Source: Prevotella conceptionensis 9403948 (GTDB lineage Bacteria > Bacteroidota > Bacteroidia > Bacteroidales > Bacteroidaceae). Taken from it: DNA of 47,885 nucleotides. Positions 35,853-44,967 of this stretch are shown here, piece by piece. Under the pieces are notes generated by a model, which worked only from the letters and a program-made list of their open reading frames with translations, ran no database searches and was not told the origin of the DNA. Location: positions 73,514 to 121,398 of the forward strand of contig NZ_HE999447.1 in the NCBI RefSeq assembly GCF_000312305.1. Direction: 5' to 3'. The translations under genes were made by a program, and so were the position numbers. Position 1 is the first letter of the stretch, and every line of letters begins with the position of its first letter.

Positions 35853-38393
35853 ATGATTTATCCGAATAATTTTGAGCAGAAAATTGGCTTTAACGAGGTT
35901 AGAACCTTATTAAAAGGAAAATGTCTGTCTACACTTGGCACCACCAAGGTAGACGATATGACCATGAGCCACAATGCCGACGAGATACAAACATGGCTTA
36001 CGCAAACGCGCGAGTTCAGGCTTTTGCAAACCCAAGCCGAAGATTTCCCCCTTCAATACTTCTTCGACCTGCGCCCCACCCTTTCGCGCCTGCGCATCGA
36101 AGGGACACATCTCGATGAGCAAGAACTCTTCGACCTGCTACGTTCGCTCGACACCATCCACCAAGTAGTGCGGTTTCTCAACCGTACCACCGAGGGCCAA
36201 GTGGCTATCGAGGGTCAAAACGCGCGCTTTCCCTATCCTTCACTCCAACTGCTAACCGTAGATGTGGCCACCTTTCCCGACATTGTGCGCCGCATTACGC
36301 AGATTGTAGACAAGTTTGGAAAGATAAAAGACAGTGCATCGCCCGAACTGGCGCGCATCAGGCGCGAGCTGGCGCAAACCGAAGGAAGTGTTTCGCGTAT
36401 CCTCAACTCTATCCTCCGCAATGCTCAACAAGAGGGATTGGTAGAGAAAGACGTTACGCCTGCCATACGCGAGGGGCGACTTGTGATACCCGTTTTGCCT
36501 GGAATGAAACGCAAAATCGGCGGTATCGTCCACGATGAGTCGGCCTCTGGGCGTACGGTATACATCGAACCGACCGAAGTTGTGGAGGCAAACAACAAGA
36601 TAAGAGAATTAGAGGCAGACGAAAAAAAGGAGATTGTACGCATATTAAAAGAGGTGTCCAACGACATTAGGCCACACATCGCCCCCATGACGGCCTCTTA
36701 TCAGCTATTGGCGCACATCGACTTTATACGTGCCAAGGCAGAGTTGGCCCGAACCTTCAAGGCCATCGAACCGCAGATAAGCAACAAACCGCTCATCGAT
36801 TGGGGGCAAGCCGTACATCCGCTATTAAGGCTTTCGTTAGAGAAACAGGGCAAAAGGGTTGTACCTCTTGATGTTACACTCACTCCACAAAAGCACATAC
36901 TCATCATTTCTGGCCCCAATGCAGGTGGCAAGTCCGTGTGCCTTAAAACCGTAGGTCTGCTCCAATACATGGTTCAATGTGGCTTATCCGTACCCCTGGG
37001 CGACACTTCGCGGGTGGGCGTGTTCCAAAACGTGATGATAGACATTGGCGACGAGCAAAGTATCGAAAACGATCTCAGCACCTATTCGTCGCATCTGCTC
37101 AACATGAAGATGATGATGAGGCATGCCAACGATAAGACCCTCATCCTCATCGATGAGTTCGGAACGGGCACCGAACCGCTCATCGGTGGTGCCATAGCCG
37201 AGTCTGTGCTTACCCAGTTTTGTAACAAGGGTGCGTTTGGCGTCATCACCACCCACTATCAAAACCTAAAACATTTTGCAGATACGCACGATGGCGTGGC
37301 CAATGGAGCCATGCTCTATGATAGAAAGGAGATGCAGGCCCTCTTTATGCTGTCTATCGGACAGCCAGGAAGTTCGTTTGCCATCGAGATTGCACGCAAA
37401 ATAGGTCTGCCCGAAGAGGTAATACAAGATGCATCGCGTATTGTGGGCGAAGACTATATACAGAGCGACAAGTACTTGCAAGACATTGTGCGCGACAAAC
37501 GCTATTGGGAAAACAAGCGAGCCACCATACACAAACAAGAGAAAGAATTGCAAGTTACCATCGAACGTTATGAAAAAGACATTGAGGAGATTGGCAAAAC
37601 AAGGAAAGATGTACTGAAACGGGCGAAAGAACAGGCCGAAGAACTGCTCCGCGAAAGCAACAAACGTATAGAAACTACCATCCGTGAGATTAAGGAGGCA
37701 CAAGCCGAAAAGGAACGCACTAAACGCATTCGCGAAGAACTGAGCGAGTTCCGCACCTCGGTTGAACAAGTTGATGCGGCTGCCAACGACGAGTTTATCG
37801 CCAAGAAGATTGAACAGATAAAGCGAAGAAAGGAAAGGCACGAAAAACATATTAAGGAAAAGGCCGAGAAACAGAAGAAAGCTGCCGAACAAATAAGGGA
37901 GGCCGTGAATAAGAAACAGTCGCCCACGGGCGAGATTAAGCCTGGCGATGCTGTTAAGATGAAAGGCCTTTCAACCGTTGGGCGTGTAGAATCGCTCGAC
38001 AATAACGGCATGGCCTTGGTGGTGTTCGGGGGTATGCGTTCTAAAATGGACGTCAAACGACTTGAACTGGCTACCCAAACGGAGAAAGAGCAGGCCCAAC
38101 AATACACCATGAGTAAAGGAACGCGGCAAACTATCGACGAACGTAAGAGCCACTTTCACCAAGATCTCGACATCAGAGGCGAGCGTGGCGACGAGGCACT
38201 TAATGCCGTGATGCACTTCATCGACGATGCCATTCTTGTGGGCATGCCCCGTGTGCGCATCCTCCACGGCAAGGGCAACGGCATTCTTCGCCAACTTATC
38301 CGACAGTACCTAGCCACCGTACCCAACGTAACATCATTTAAAGACGAGCATGTGCAGTTCGGCGGTGCAGGCATTACGGTGGTCGACCTATAA
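35853..38393 (+). CDS. mutS2: Endonuclease MutS2
   Basis: 846 residues. The N-terminal clamp/core (about 1-310) lacks the mismatch-recognition domain of MutS. ABC-type ATPase: Walker A GPNAGGKSVC near residue 352 and Walker B LILIDEFGTGTEP near 432. A long coiled coil (about 510-680) is rich in KE. The C-terminal Smr nuclease domain ends in LDIRGERGDEAL and RILHGKGNG with the catalytic His. MutS2 limits recombination or rescues collided ribosomes. The sequence is intact. Confidence 0.96.
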   Translation: MIYPNNFEQKIGFNEVRTLLKGKCLSTLGTTKVDDMTMSHNADEIQTWLTQTREFRLLQTQAEDFPLQYFFDLRPTLSRLRIEGTHLDEQELFDLLRSLDTIHQVVRFLNRTTEGQVAIEGQNARFPYPSLQLLTVDVATFPDIVRRITQIVDKFGKIKDSASPELARIRRELAQTEGSVSRILNSILRNAQQEGLVEKDVTPAIREGRLVIPVLPGMKRKIGGIVHDESASGRTVYIEPTEVVEANNKIRELEADEKKEIVRILKEVSNDIRPHIAPMTASYQLLAHIDFIRAKAELARTFKAIEPQISNKPLIDWGQAVHPLLRLSLEKQGKRVVPLDVTLTPQKHILIISGPNAGGKSVCLKTVGLLQYMVQCGLSVPLGDTSRVGVFQNVMIDIGDEQSIENDLSTYSSHLLNMKMMMRHANDKTLILIDEFGTGTEPLIGGAIAESVLTQFCNKGAFGVITTHYQNLKHFADTHDGVANGAMLYDRKEMQALFMLSIGQPGSSFAIEIARKIGLPEEVIQDASRIVGEDYIQSDKYLQDIVRDKRYWENKRATIHKQEKELQVTIERYEKDIEEIGKTRKDVLKRAKEQAEELLRESNKRIETTIREIKEAQAEKERTKRIREELSEFRTSVEQVDAAANDEFIAKKIEQIKRRKERHEKHIKEKAEKQKKAAEQIREAVNKKQSPTGEIKPGDAVKMKGLSTVGRVESLDNNGMALVVFGGMRSKMDVKRLELATQTEKEQAQQYTMSKGTRQTIDERKSHFHQDLDIRGERGDEALNAVMHFIDDAILVGMPRVRILHGKGNGILRQLIRQYLATVPNVTSFKDEHVQFGGAGITVVDL

Positions 38394-38564
38394 GTTGAAT
38401 GTTCTCATCACACATAAACGTCCAAGGCTAAGTTTACTTGAACATGGCTGTGGCAGTAAACATATCTTTCGAGGAACAAGAAAAGAGTTGGCTGAAATCA
38501 CACCATAATCATATTATGGCCATTGATAAAAATAAAATGAATGCCTGCATCAAGCAGCAATTGC
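38394..38564. other. Intergenic, no gene seen
   Basis: Short region between mutS2 and its terminator. A small palindrome CATAATCATATTATG lies near 38504. Confidence 0.5.
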
Positions 38565-38600
38565 AAAGGACGCCTTATATATAAGGTGTCCTTTTCTTTC
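38565..38600 (+). terminator. Terminator downstream of mutS2
   Basis: AAAGGACGCCTTA (38565-38577) and TAAGGTGTCCTTT (38582-38594) pair with a G-U, loop TATA, then TCTTTC. It is 170 bases past the mutS2 stop. Confidence 0.8.
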
Positions 38601-38772
38601 AACCCCCTTTTAAAGTAAACATATAATGCGGTGACTTCCATTTCTACTACAATCAGGAGACGTTCATCCATAGTTCTCGTTTAAATTGAACAATAAATAG
38701 GATAAAGCGAAGAAGATTGAAGATTATTGTAAAATAAAGTTGCTTTTATGATGAAGATGTAAAATTAAATCA

Positions 38773-38780
38773 CTAATTTT
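38773..38780 (+). promoter_or_regulatory. Possible -7 box of the lipoprotein gene
   Basis: TAATTTTG without a good -33 partner, about 115 bases before the start of the lipoprotein. Confidence 0.35.
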
Positions 38781-38871
38781 GCAGCGTAAGTTGTGGCGGA
38801 TTTCCAGACAAATCACCATGGGGATTGGCGCAGAACTCCTCTACAATATCATGATTCAACATTAATACACC

Positions 38872-38898
38872 ATGGAAAAACTAAAAAAACATTTATGA
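38872..38898 (+). CDS. Eight-codon upstream ORF, overlapping the lipoprotein start
   Basis: Reads MEKLKKHL and its TGA overlaps the lipoprotein ATG as ATGA (38895-38898), the arrangement expected for translational coupling. Whether it is translated is not shown by sequence. Confidence 0.35.
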   Translation: MEKLKKHL

Positions 38899-39362
38899 AA
38901 ACAACATTTTCTAAAACATCCAAGCTCATTGCATTGACAATGATGCTCCTCGCTTCGTTTACTGTTTTCACCGCTTGCGGCAGTGATGACGACGATGAAT
39001 CTAACACTGTAAAAATTGATGGTCAAGAAACTAAGGTGGTCAGCATGACTGCCCAAGAAACTGATGAAGATGCAATCATTGTATTGGGAATAGAATCAAT
39101 AGAGAAGAATGAAAGACCGTTAGAAACGCTTAACTTATCGCTCTCCACCAAGGATTATGGTAAAACTGTTCATTGCGAATCTAGTGGTATTACTAGTTCT
39201 CTTTTCGATAATACGGCTAAGTTAGATAGAGGAAGTCAATTTACGGTAAGTAAGAACGAAGATGGCGTTTACAAAATAACGTTCCAGTTAGCGCAAACTT
39301 TGGGAAAAAAGACAAGGACCGTAGCAGGAAAGTACGAAGGAAAGCCCAACACAGCCAAATAA
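38895..39362 (+). CDS. Small lipoprotein of unknown function
   Basis: 155 residues: signal peptide MKTTFSKTSKLIALTMMLLA ending in lipobox FTAC, then an acidic patch (GSDDDDE). The mature part is beta-rich with KTVHCESSGIT, a Cys that may be structural, and a Lys-rich C terminus (KKTRTVAGKYEGKPNTAK). I do not recognise a family. Bounded by terminators on both sides (38565 and 39479), so it is a single-gene unit. Confidence 0.7.
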   Translation: MKTTFSKTSKLIALTMMLLASFTVFTACGSDDDDESNTVKIDGQETKVVSMTAQETDEDAIIVLGIESIEKNERPLETLNLSLSTKDYGKTVHCESSGITSSLFDNTAKLDRGSQFTVSKNEDGVYKITFQLAQTLGKKTRTVAGKYEGKPNTAK

Positions 39363-39478
39363 TTCAAGGAAAGCAGCTTAATATGCAGCGTTAGACAACT
39401 ATTTGTAACATATCCATAAGTGGTGGTGTTAGCTAGGGCAGTGATTTAAATCCTGCGCAAGCTACATCACCACGAATT

Positions 39479-39535
39479 AAGGCTGTGTCCCTCCCCACTA
39501 TAATATTATAGGGCCTGGAACACGGCCTTTTGAAC
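39479..39535 (+). terminator. Terminator after the lipoprotein gene
   Basis: AAGGCTGTGTCC pairs with GGAACACGGCCTT (one bulge), then TTTGAACTTATTTT. Confidence 0.7.
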
Positions 39536-39756
39536 TTATTTTGTAACTTAGTGGGTAAAACATGCCCTTTTGAAAGGTCAATAGACAAACTAATGCGCAC
39601 TTTTAACTACCACTCACTAAAGCTCCGTAAGTGCAGAACCACAAGCATATATTAATGAAAGTCTGAAACAAAAAGGTTCTTAGATTGGCATAACTAACTG
39701 AAACATGAGTATCTTTATGTATTGAAGTCGTCTTGGTTTCTAATGTTTTATAAATT

Positions 39757-39812
39757 GAGAAAAGTTTGCCGTCTTTGTGATGCCAACACAAGATAAACAC
39801 TCCTAATCATAT
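39757..39812 (+). repeat. Decayed partner of the 12345-12400 inverted repeat
   Basis: AAATTGAGAAAAGTTTGCCG and TCTTTGTGATG, then AAGATAAACACTCCTAATCAT: the right arm is preserved and the left arm has diverged. It sits directly upstream of the AACTCA array of copy 4. Confidence 0.6.
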
Positions 39813-39840
39813 ACGATGTGCAGGACAAATCAACCATCGG

Positions 39841-40108
39841 CATGTCAACTCTCAGACTTATCAACTCAAAAAACATCAACTCACAAACTTGTCAACTCAA
39901 AAACTCATCAGCACTTCAACTCATCAGCTCATCAACATACAAACTCATATCAACTCACAAACTCACCCAATCACCAACTTATAAATTCATATCAACCCTC
40001 AAACCCACAAACTCACCCAACCATCAACTCAATAATTCATCAACTCATCAACTCAATAATTCATCAACTCATCAACTCAATAATTCATCAACTCATCAAC
40101 TCAAAAAC
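39841..40108 (+). repeat. AACTCA-type array of copy 4
   Basis: Heterogeneous AACTCA/AACTCAT units up to about 40020, then a cleaner 24-base unit (CAACTCATCAACTCAATAAT plus TCAT) about three times (40024-40104). Encodes only Asn/Ser/Thr/His/Gln-rich frames. Confidence 0.85.
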
Positions 40109-40865
40109 TTAAATACTTATTTTTTATTTTACAAATCCATTCTGATTTTCACTCCGTTCTAGCGAAAATATAGGCTATAAAGTTGGTAAAAAGTCACCCT
40201 TTCTAGCCTTTCACACCTTTTCCATTGTCTATTTTTGAGAACAAAAGCTGCATTTTGCACCATTTAGCCTTTCTAGATTGGTCGTTGACTCATAATTTTT
40301 CATGCCCAAAGACTCGCCTTTAGACCCTAAAAACCCACTTTTAGGCGACTATTTCACCCTTTTCAGCCACGTGTTTCATGGTTCGAAAGGGTCATATTTA
40401 TACCATTGTCGTGTATGTTTATGCTTTTTGCCTTGCGTTAAGCACCATTTTGCACTGCATTTAGCACCATTTCACCTTGCGTTTTGCAGCAAAACGCACT
40501 GCATTTAGCACCATTTTACCTCGCATTTAGCATCAAAACGCACTGTGTTTTGCGGCATATTGCAGTGCATTTTGCTGCAAATAGCCCAAAAACTGATACA
40601 AAGGGCGGTTCATTGGAATAAATATCCAGTTTGTTAGCATTCACATAACAACACTTTTTGCATCAAAACCAACCTTCGCGAGAATCGATTTTTTGCGGCA
40701 AGGTGAGCGATTGGTGAGCAGAAAGGGCACTCACAATGTTAAATTTCTTACTAATAACTAGACAAAAAAAGATAATACTGTATACACGCGCATGGGCAAC
40801 AGCACTGAAAACGCGTATGCTTACTATCAGCCTGCGCAAGCGGTTGCTAGGCATGCTGCACAAGT
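40108..40865 (+). repeat. Composite intergenic repeat, copy 4 (most complete)
   Basis: Order: shared block (GTTCTAGCGAAAATATAGGC near 40158; solitary unit TGCATTTTGCACCATTTAGC near 40249), ATACCATTG, the 22-bp array (about 40439-40590), GGCGGTT, AATAAATAT, GAGAATCGATTTTTTGCGGC (about 40680-40699), GGCACTCACAATGTTAAA, then the tail ending GCGGTTGCTAGGCATGC near 40857. It shares the block with copy 3 and the tail with copies 1 and 2. Confidence 0.85.
40439..40590 (+). repeat. 22-bp tandem array in copy 4
   Basis: Seven units, more diverged than in copy 3, with the same GCATTT(A/T)GCACCA start. Confidence 0.8.
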
Positions 40866-41012
40866 TGACAAGCTGACGGGTTAACAAGTAGACAAGCTGA
40901 CGGGTTAACAAGTTGACAAGCTGACAAGCTGACGGGTTAACAAGTAGACAAGTTGACAAGTAGACGAGTGGACGAGTGGACAAGTGGACATGTTGACAAG
41001 TAGACGAGTTAA
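40856..41012 (+). repeat. 10-bp GTTGACAAG / GCTGACGGG array
   Basis: About 15 units of roughly 10 bases (ACAAGTTGAC, AAGCTGACGG, GTTAACAAGT, AGACAAGTGG). One unit equals one helical turn, suggesting a possible curved or protein-decorated segment. It follows the tail of copy 4 directly. Confidence 0.8.
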
Positions 41013-41061
41013 CGAACTAATGTTGACTTAAAACTATAACTCGCAATGTGATGAACTTATA

Positions 41062-41128
41062 ACTTTATAAACTCATAAACTTATAAGTCCTTAACCTCAC
41101 AAACTCATAACCTCACAAAACTCATAAC
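41062..41128. repeat. Short AACTCATAA / AACCTCACA array touching recQ
   Basis: Units of about 10 bases (AACTCATAAC, CTCACAAACT) run up to the recQ stop codon, so recQ has no ordinary terminator in view. Confidence 0.7.
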
Positions 41129-41129
41129 C

Positions 41130-43061
41130 TCACTCTAAAATATAAAGGAAACTACCATCAAGGCGTACTTCCTCTTCGTGAATGAGGTATTCGAGTGCCA
41201 CATCTAAACCCTTTTGAGGTAAGTTTAGCTTGTGAAGTTCGGTTATATGGTGCCGTTCGCCATCTTTCAACAAATTTAGTATGGCGTTACGAGCCGTGAT
41301 TGTTTGCCCATTGCTAGGTTCGGACGAGGCATGTTCCAAGCAAACATCGCATTGTTGGCAATCTTTGTGTCGCTCTTCGCCAAAATATATAAGGAGTTGG
41401 CGACTTCGACAAACATCCCCATTTGTGGCGTAAGCCTGCATAGCATTGATGCGAGCAACATATTGCGCCTTGCGTTCTTCGTATATCTCCTTGCTTAACA
41501 CAACCCGTTCGCCGTCTACCCTATCACGCAGATAGGTTATAAACGGTGTTTTGCGTTGCGGAATAAAGTTGATGATGTTGCGCTGGGCTAGATTTTTTAG
41601 TATCACATACACCTGATGTGTGGTCAGTTCGGCCTCTTGTGCCAATAAACTTTCATCTATATATACGTAATTGCTGAACAATCCGCCGTAGTTTCTTAGC
41701 AAAGCAGTAATCACGGCCTCTTCAAACGCACTCCCCTCATCTAGGCGATACAAGTCGTTACGCCCGAGCTTAAACATCACTCTTGCCCTTGCTTCTGGGT
41801 CCATTTCGTAATGTATGTAGCCTGCCCGCTCCAAAATCTGCAATGCCGAATGCGTTTGCACAGGGAAATGCTTAAACGTTCGGCAAAACTTGTCTATCTC
41901 GAATACGAACGAATAGCCTGCACCGCTGGCCACACCTATTTGGTAATAGTAGGCTAAATCCTCGTACACCTCTTTTATATACTCTTTTTCGGGAAAGGTT
42001 TCAGCCACGCGCTTGTTCAGTTTCCTGCGGTCGCTATTGTTCCATAGCAACACGGCATAAGCCTTTTTGCCGTCGCGCCCTGCCCTACCCGCCTCTTGAA
42101 AGTAGGCTTCAATAGAGTCGGGGCAATCCATGTGCACCACCAAGCGCACGTCGGGCTTGTCTATGCCCATGCCAAAGGCATTAGTGGCCACCATCACTCG
42201 CACCTCGTTCTGCTGCCAGCTGTTTTGTCGTTGGTTCTTTACAGCAGGTTCTAGGCCTGCATGATAGAAGGTTGCAGAGATGTTTGCCGAGGAAATGTGG
42301 GAGGCAATGTCGCTGGCGTGCTTGCGACTGCGCACATAAACGATGGCCGAACCAGCCACGGCGTTGAGAATATGTATGAGTTCGGTGTGTTTGTCCATAG
42401 CATCGCGAACGATGTAGGCCAGGTTTGAACGTTCGAAACTCATTCGGAACACGTTCTTTTGCTTAAAATCCAATCGCTCTTGAATGTCGTCAACCACCTT
42501 GGGAGTGGCAGTGGCTGTTAAGGCAAGCACCGCAACATCGGGTTTAAGCTTTCTAACCTCGGCAATGGCTAAGTAAGAAGGGCGGAAATCGTAACCCCAT
42601 TGGCTGATACAATGTGCTTCGTCTACGGTGACGAAACTGACTTCCATGTGCTTGAATTTGGTTTTGAAGATGTCCGAAAACAATCGTTCGGGCGACACGT
42701 AGAGGAGTTTTACGCCACCAAAAACGCAATTTTCGAGCGTTGTGATTATCTCGCGACGGCTCATACCCGAATAGATGGCGGCCGCCTGTATGCCTTTCTG
42801 CCGCAGATGGTCAACTTGGTCTTTCATCAAGGCTATCAAAGGGGTTATCACCACGCATACGCCAGGTATTACCAGAGCAGGCACTTGGAAGGTGATAGAC
42901 TTTCCACCGCCCGTGGGCATCAGTCCAAGCGTATCTTTTCCTTGGGCGATACTCTCGATGATGTCTCGCTGAATGCCACGAAAATCGGGGTAGCCCCAAT
43001 ACTCGCGCAACGTTCGTTTAAACGCATCGTGGGCGGTTTGCGTGCCGTTAGTTTCTTCCAT
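41130..43061 (-). CDS. recQ: ATP-dependent DNA helicase RecQ
   Basis: 643 residues. Motif I GLMPTGGGKSITFQVPALV, motif II VDEAHCISQWGYDF, motif IV/V TFYHAGLEP and ATNAFGMGIDKPDVR, motif VI QEAGRAGRDG. The RQC region follows, with the zinc cysteines CRSRQLL and KDCQQCDVC near 570-595, then a short winged-helix-like end. The HRDC domain is not visible, so the protein is shorter at that end than E. coli RecQ's arrangement. Starts 8 bases after the recJ stop: a recJ-recQ operon for recombination repair. Confidence 0.95.
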   Translation of the reverse strand: MEETNGTQTAHDAFKRTLREYWGYPDFRGIQRDIIESIAQGKDTLGLMPTGGGKSITFQVPALVIPGVCVVITPLIALMKDQVDHLRQKGIQAAAIYSGMSRREIITTLENCVFGGVKLLYVSPERLFSDIFKTKFKHMEVSFVTVDEAHCISQWGYDFRPSYLAIAEVRKLKPDVAVLALTATATPKVVDDIQERLDFKQKNVFRMSFERSNLAYIVRDAMDKHTELIHILNAVAGSAIVYVRSRKHASDIASHISSANISATFYHAGLEPAVKNQRQNSWQQNEVRVMVATNAFGMGIDKPDVRLVVHMDCPDSIEAYFQEAGRAGRDGKKAYAVLLWNNSDRRKLNKRVAETFPEKEYIKEVYEDLAYYYQIGVASGAGYSFVFEIDKFCRTFKHFPVQTHSALQILERAGYIHYEMDPEARARVMFKLGRNDLYRLDEGSAFEEAVITALLRNYGGLFSNYVYIDESLLAQEAELTTHQVYVILKNLAQRNIINFIPQRKTPFITYLRDRVDGERVVLSKEIYEERKAQYVARINAMQAYATNGDVCRSRQLLIYFGEERHKDCQQCDVCLEHASSEPSNGQTITARNAILNLLKDGERHHITELHKLNLPQKGLDVALEYLIHEEEVRLDGSFLYILE

Positions 43062-43069
43062 AGGCGCAG

Positions 43070-44818
43070 TTAAAGGGCATTGTGTTCGTCGTTCTCGTCG
43101 CTTTCGGTAAGCCTAATGTCTTCTATTTGCAGTTGTACGTTGTTGTGTCTAAACACGTTGTCTTCAATGGTATAGGCTATGTCAAAGCTGCGTTTCGACT
43201 TGATATAGCGTGCCGAGGCACTCTGGCCAAAGGCAATGCCGTTTACCACATTGCTCGATTTAGAGTCGATAAGTTCGAGCTTGATGTGTTCTTGCTCGCG
43301 CCCCACCACCTTACTGGTGCCATAATCGTAAACATTGTTGGTGCAAAAGCGCGGTTTAAGGTTGCCCGGACCGAAGGGCGAGAACTTTTTTAAGTCGTGG
43401 TGCATCTTCTTGGTGATGTCCTTAAAGTCTATTATCTCATCAATGTGCAGTATGGCCTCGGTCTGTTCGGGCAGTATATGGCAGTCTACATACTGGTGAA
43501 AGCGTTCTACAAAACGCGGAACATCGTCCCATCTCATGGTTAGTCCTGCGGCATAGGTGTGTCCGCCGAAGTTAATGAGCAAGTCGCGGCAACTCTTAAT
43601 GGCCGAATAAATGTCGAACCCCATGACGCTGCGAGCCGAACCTGTGGCAAAATCGCCATCGCGGGTAATGACAACAGTGGGTCGGAAGTAAATTTCTGTG
43701 AGTCGTGAGGCAACGATTCCAATCACGCCTTTTTTCCAATTCTCATCGTATAGTACAATGCTCGACTGCTTTTTCTGACTTTCTAGGCGGGCAACAATTT
43801 GGTTTGCCTCCTCGGTCATCTGCTTGTCGATGTCTTTGCGTTGCTCGTTGTATTCGTTAATGTGCTTAGCGCTTTGCAAAGCCACGTTGTAATCTTTCTC
43901 TACCAGCAGCGACACACTTTCTTTTCCACTCTCCATGCGCCCCGATGCGTTGATGCGCGGCCCTATTTTGAATACGATGTCGCTCATGGAAATCTCTTTA
44001 CCCGAAAGTCCGCATATATCTATGATGGCTTTTAAGCCCAAACTTGGGTTTTGGTTGAGTTGTTTCAGCCCATGAAAAGCCAAAATACGATTTTCTTCTT
44101 CCACCTGCACCAAGTCGGCAGCTATGCTAACGGCGCATAAGTCGAGCATGGGAATGAGTCGCGAGAAAGGAATGCCATTGTTTTTGGCAAAGGCTTGCAT
44201 GAACTTAAAGCCCACCCCGCAGCCCGAAAGGTGCTTAAAGGGATAATGGTCATCGGGGCGTTTGGGGTTGAGAATGGCCACTGCTGGCGGCATCTCTTCG
44301 TCGGGAACGTGGTGGTCGCATATAATGAAGTCGATGCCCAGCGATTTGGCGTAAGCTATTTCGTCGATGGCCTTAATTCCGCAGTCGAGGATGATAACAA
44401 GCTTTACGCCCGATTGGCGAGCATAATCTATGCCTTTGCGACTAACGCCGTAGCCTTCTTCGTAGCGGTCGGGTATGTAATACTCGATGTTTGAGTAGAA
44501 TTGTTGAAGGAATTTATACACGAGGGCAACCGATGTGCATCCGTCGACATCGTAGTCGCCATACACCATGATGCGCTCTTTACGTCCCATGGCATCGTTA
44601 AGCCTGTCTACGGCCACGTCCATGTCTTTCATCAGAAAGGGGTTGATGATGTCGTTGAGCTGCGGACGGAAGAAACGCTTGGCCGCACTTTCTGTTGTTA
44701 TGCCCCTACGTATGAGCAATTGAGCTAGAATTGTGCTCATATTGAGTTTCTCGCCCAATTCCTTTGCCGCAGATTGCATTTGTGGCGAAAGCGGTTCGTA
44801 TATCCATTTAAAGTGCAT
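43070..44818 (-). CDS. recJ: Single-strand DNA exonuclease RecJ
   Basis: 5'-3' ssDNA exonuclease acting with RecQ in RecF-pathway resection. 582 residues: YGDYDVDGCTSVALVY (motif I), DCGIKAIDEI (motif II), IICDHHVPDEE (DHH motif III), and DHHA1 domain with GIVASRLTE and FGGHTYAAGLTMR. C-terminal OB fold with KFSPFGPGNLKPRF. All metal-binding aspartates and histidines are present. Confidence 0.96.
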   Translation of the reverse strand: MHFKWIYEPLSPQMQSAAKELGEKLNMSTILAQLLIRRGITTESAAKRFFRPQLNDIINPFLMKDMDVAVDRLNDAMGRKERIMVYGDYDVDGCTSVALVYKFLQQFYSNIEYYIPDRYEEGYGVSRKGIDYARQSGVKLVIILDCGIKAIDEIAYAKSLGIDFIICDHHVPDEEMPPAVAILNPKRPDDHYPFKHLSGCGVGFKFMQAFAKNNGIPFSRLIPMLDLCAVSIAADLVQVEEENRILAFHGLKQLNQNPSLGLKAIIDICGLSGKEISMSDIVFKIGPRINASGRMESGKESVSLLVEKDYNVALQSAKHINEYNEQRKDIDKQMTEEANQIVARLESQKKQSSIVLYDENWKKGVIGIVASRLTEIYFRPTVVITRDGDFATGSARSVMGFDIYSAIKSCRDLLINFGGHTYAAGLTMRWDDVPRFVERFHQYVDCHILPEQTEAILHIDEIIDFKDITKKMHHDLKKFSPFGPGNLKPRFCTNNVYDYGTSKVVGREQEHIKLELIDSKSSNVVNGIAFGQSASARYIKSKRSFDIAYTIEDNVFRHNNVQLQIEDIRLTESDENDEHNAL

Positions 44819-44967
44819 TATCGTGTTGGTTTATTGATTCTTATCCTTAATGGCGGTTCAATAAACGAACCGCATAATATGCTGTAAAGTTACAAAATAT
44901 CTATGACATTTGCAGTGGGCTGGCTGAAAACCTTTGGTTCTTTTGCCCTGCAATGCCATGCGCGTTA

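Noticed and set aside
39816-40162. Plus-strand frames of 98 and 114 codons
   Set aside because: Pure translation of the AACTCA array (INSSTHQLNN type); not a protein gene.
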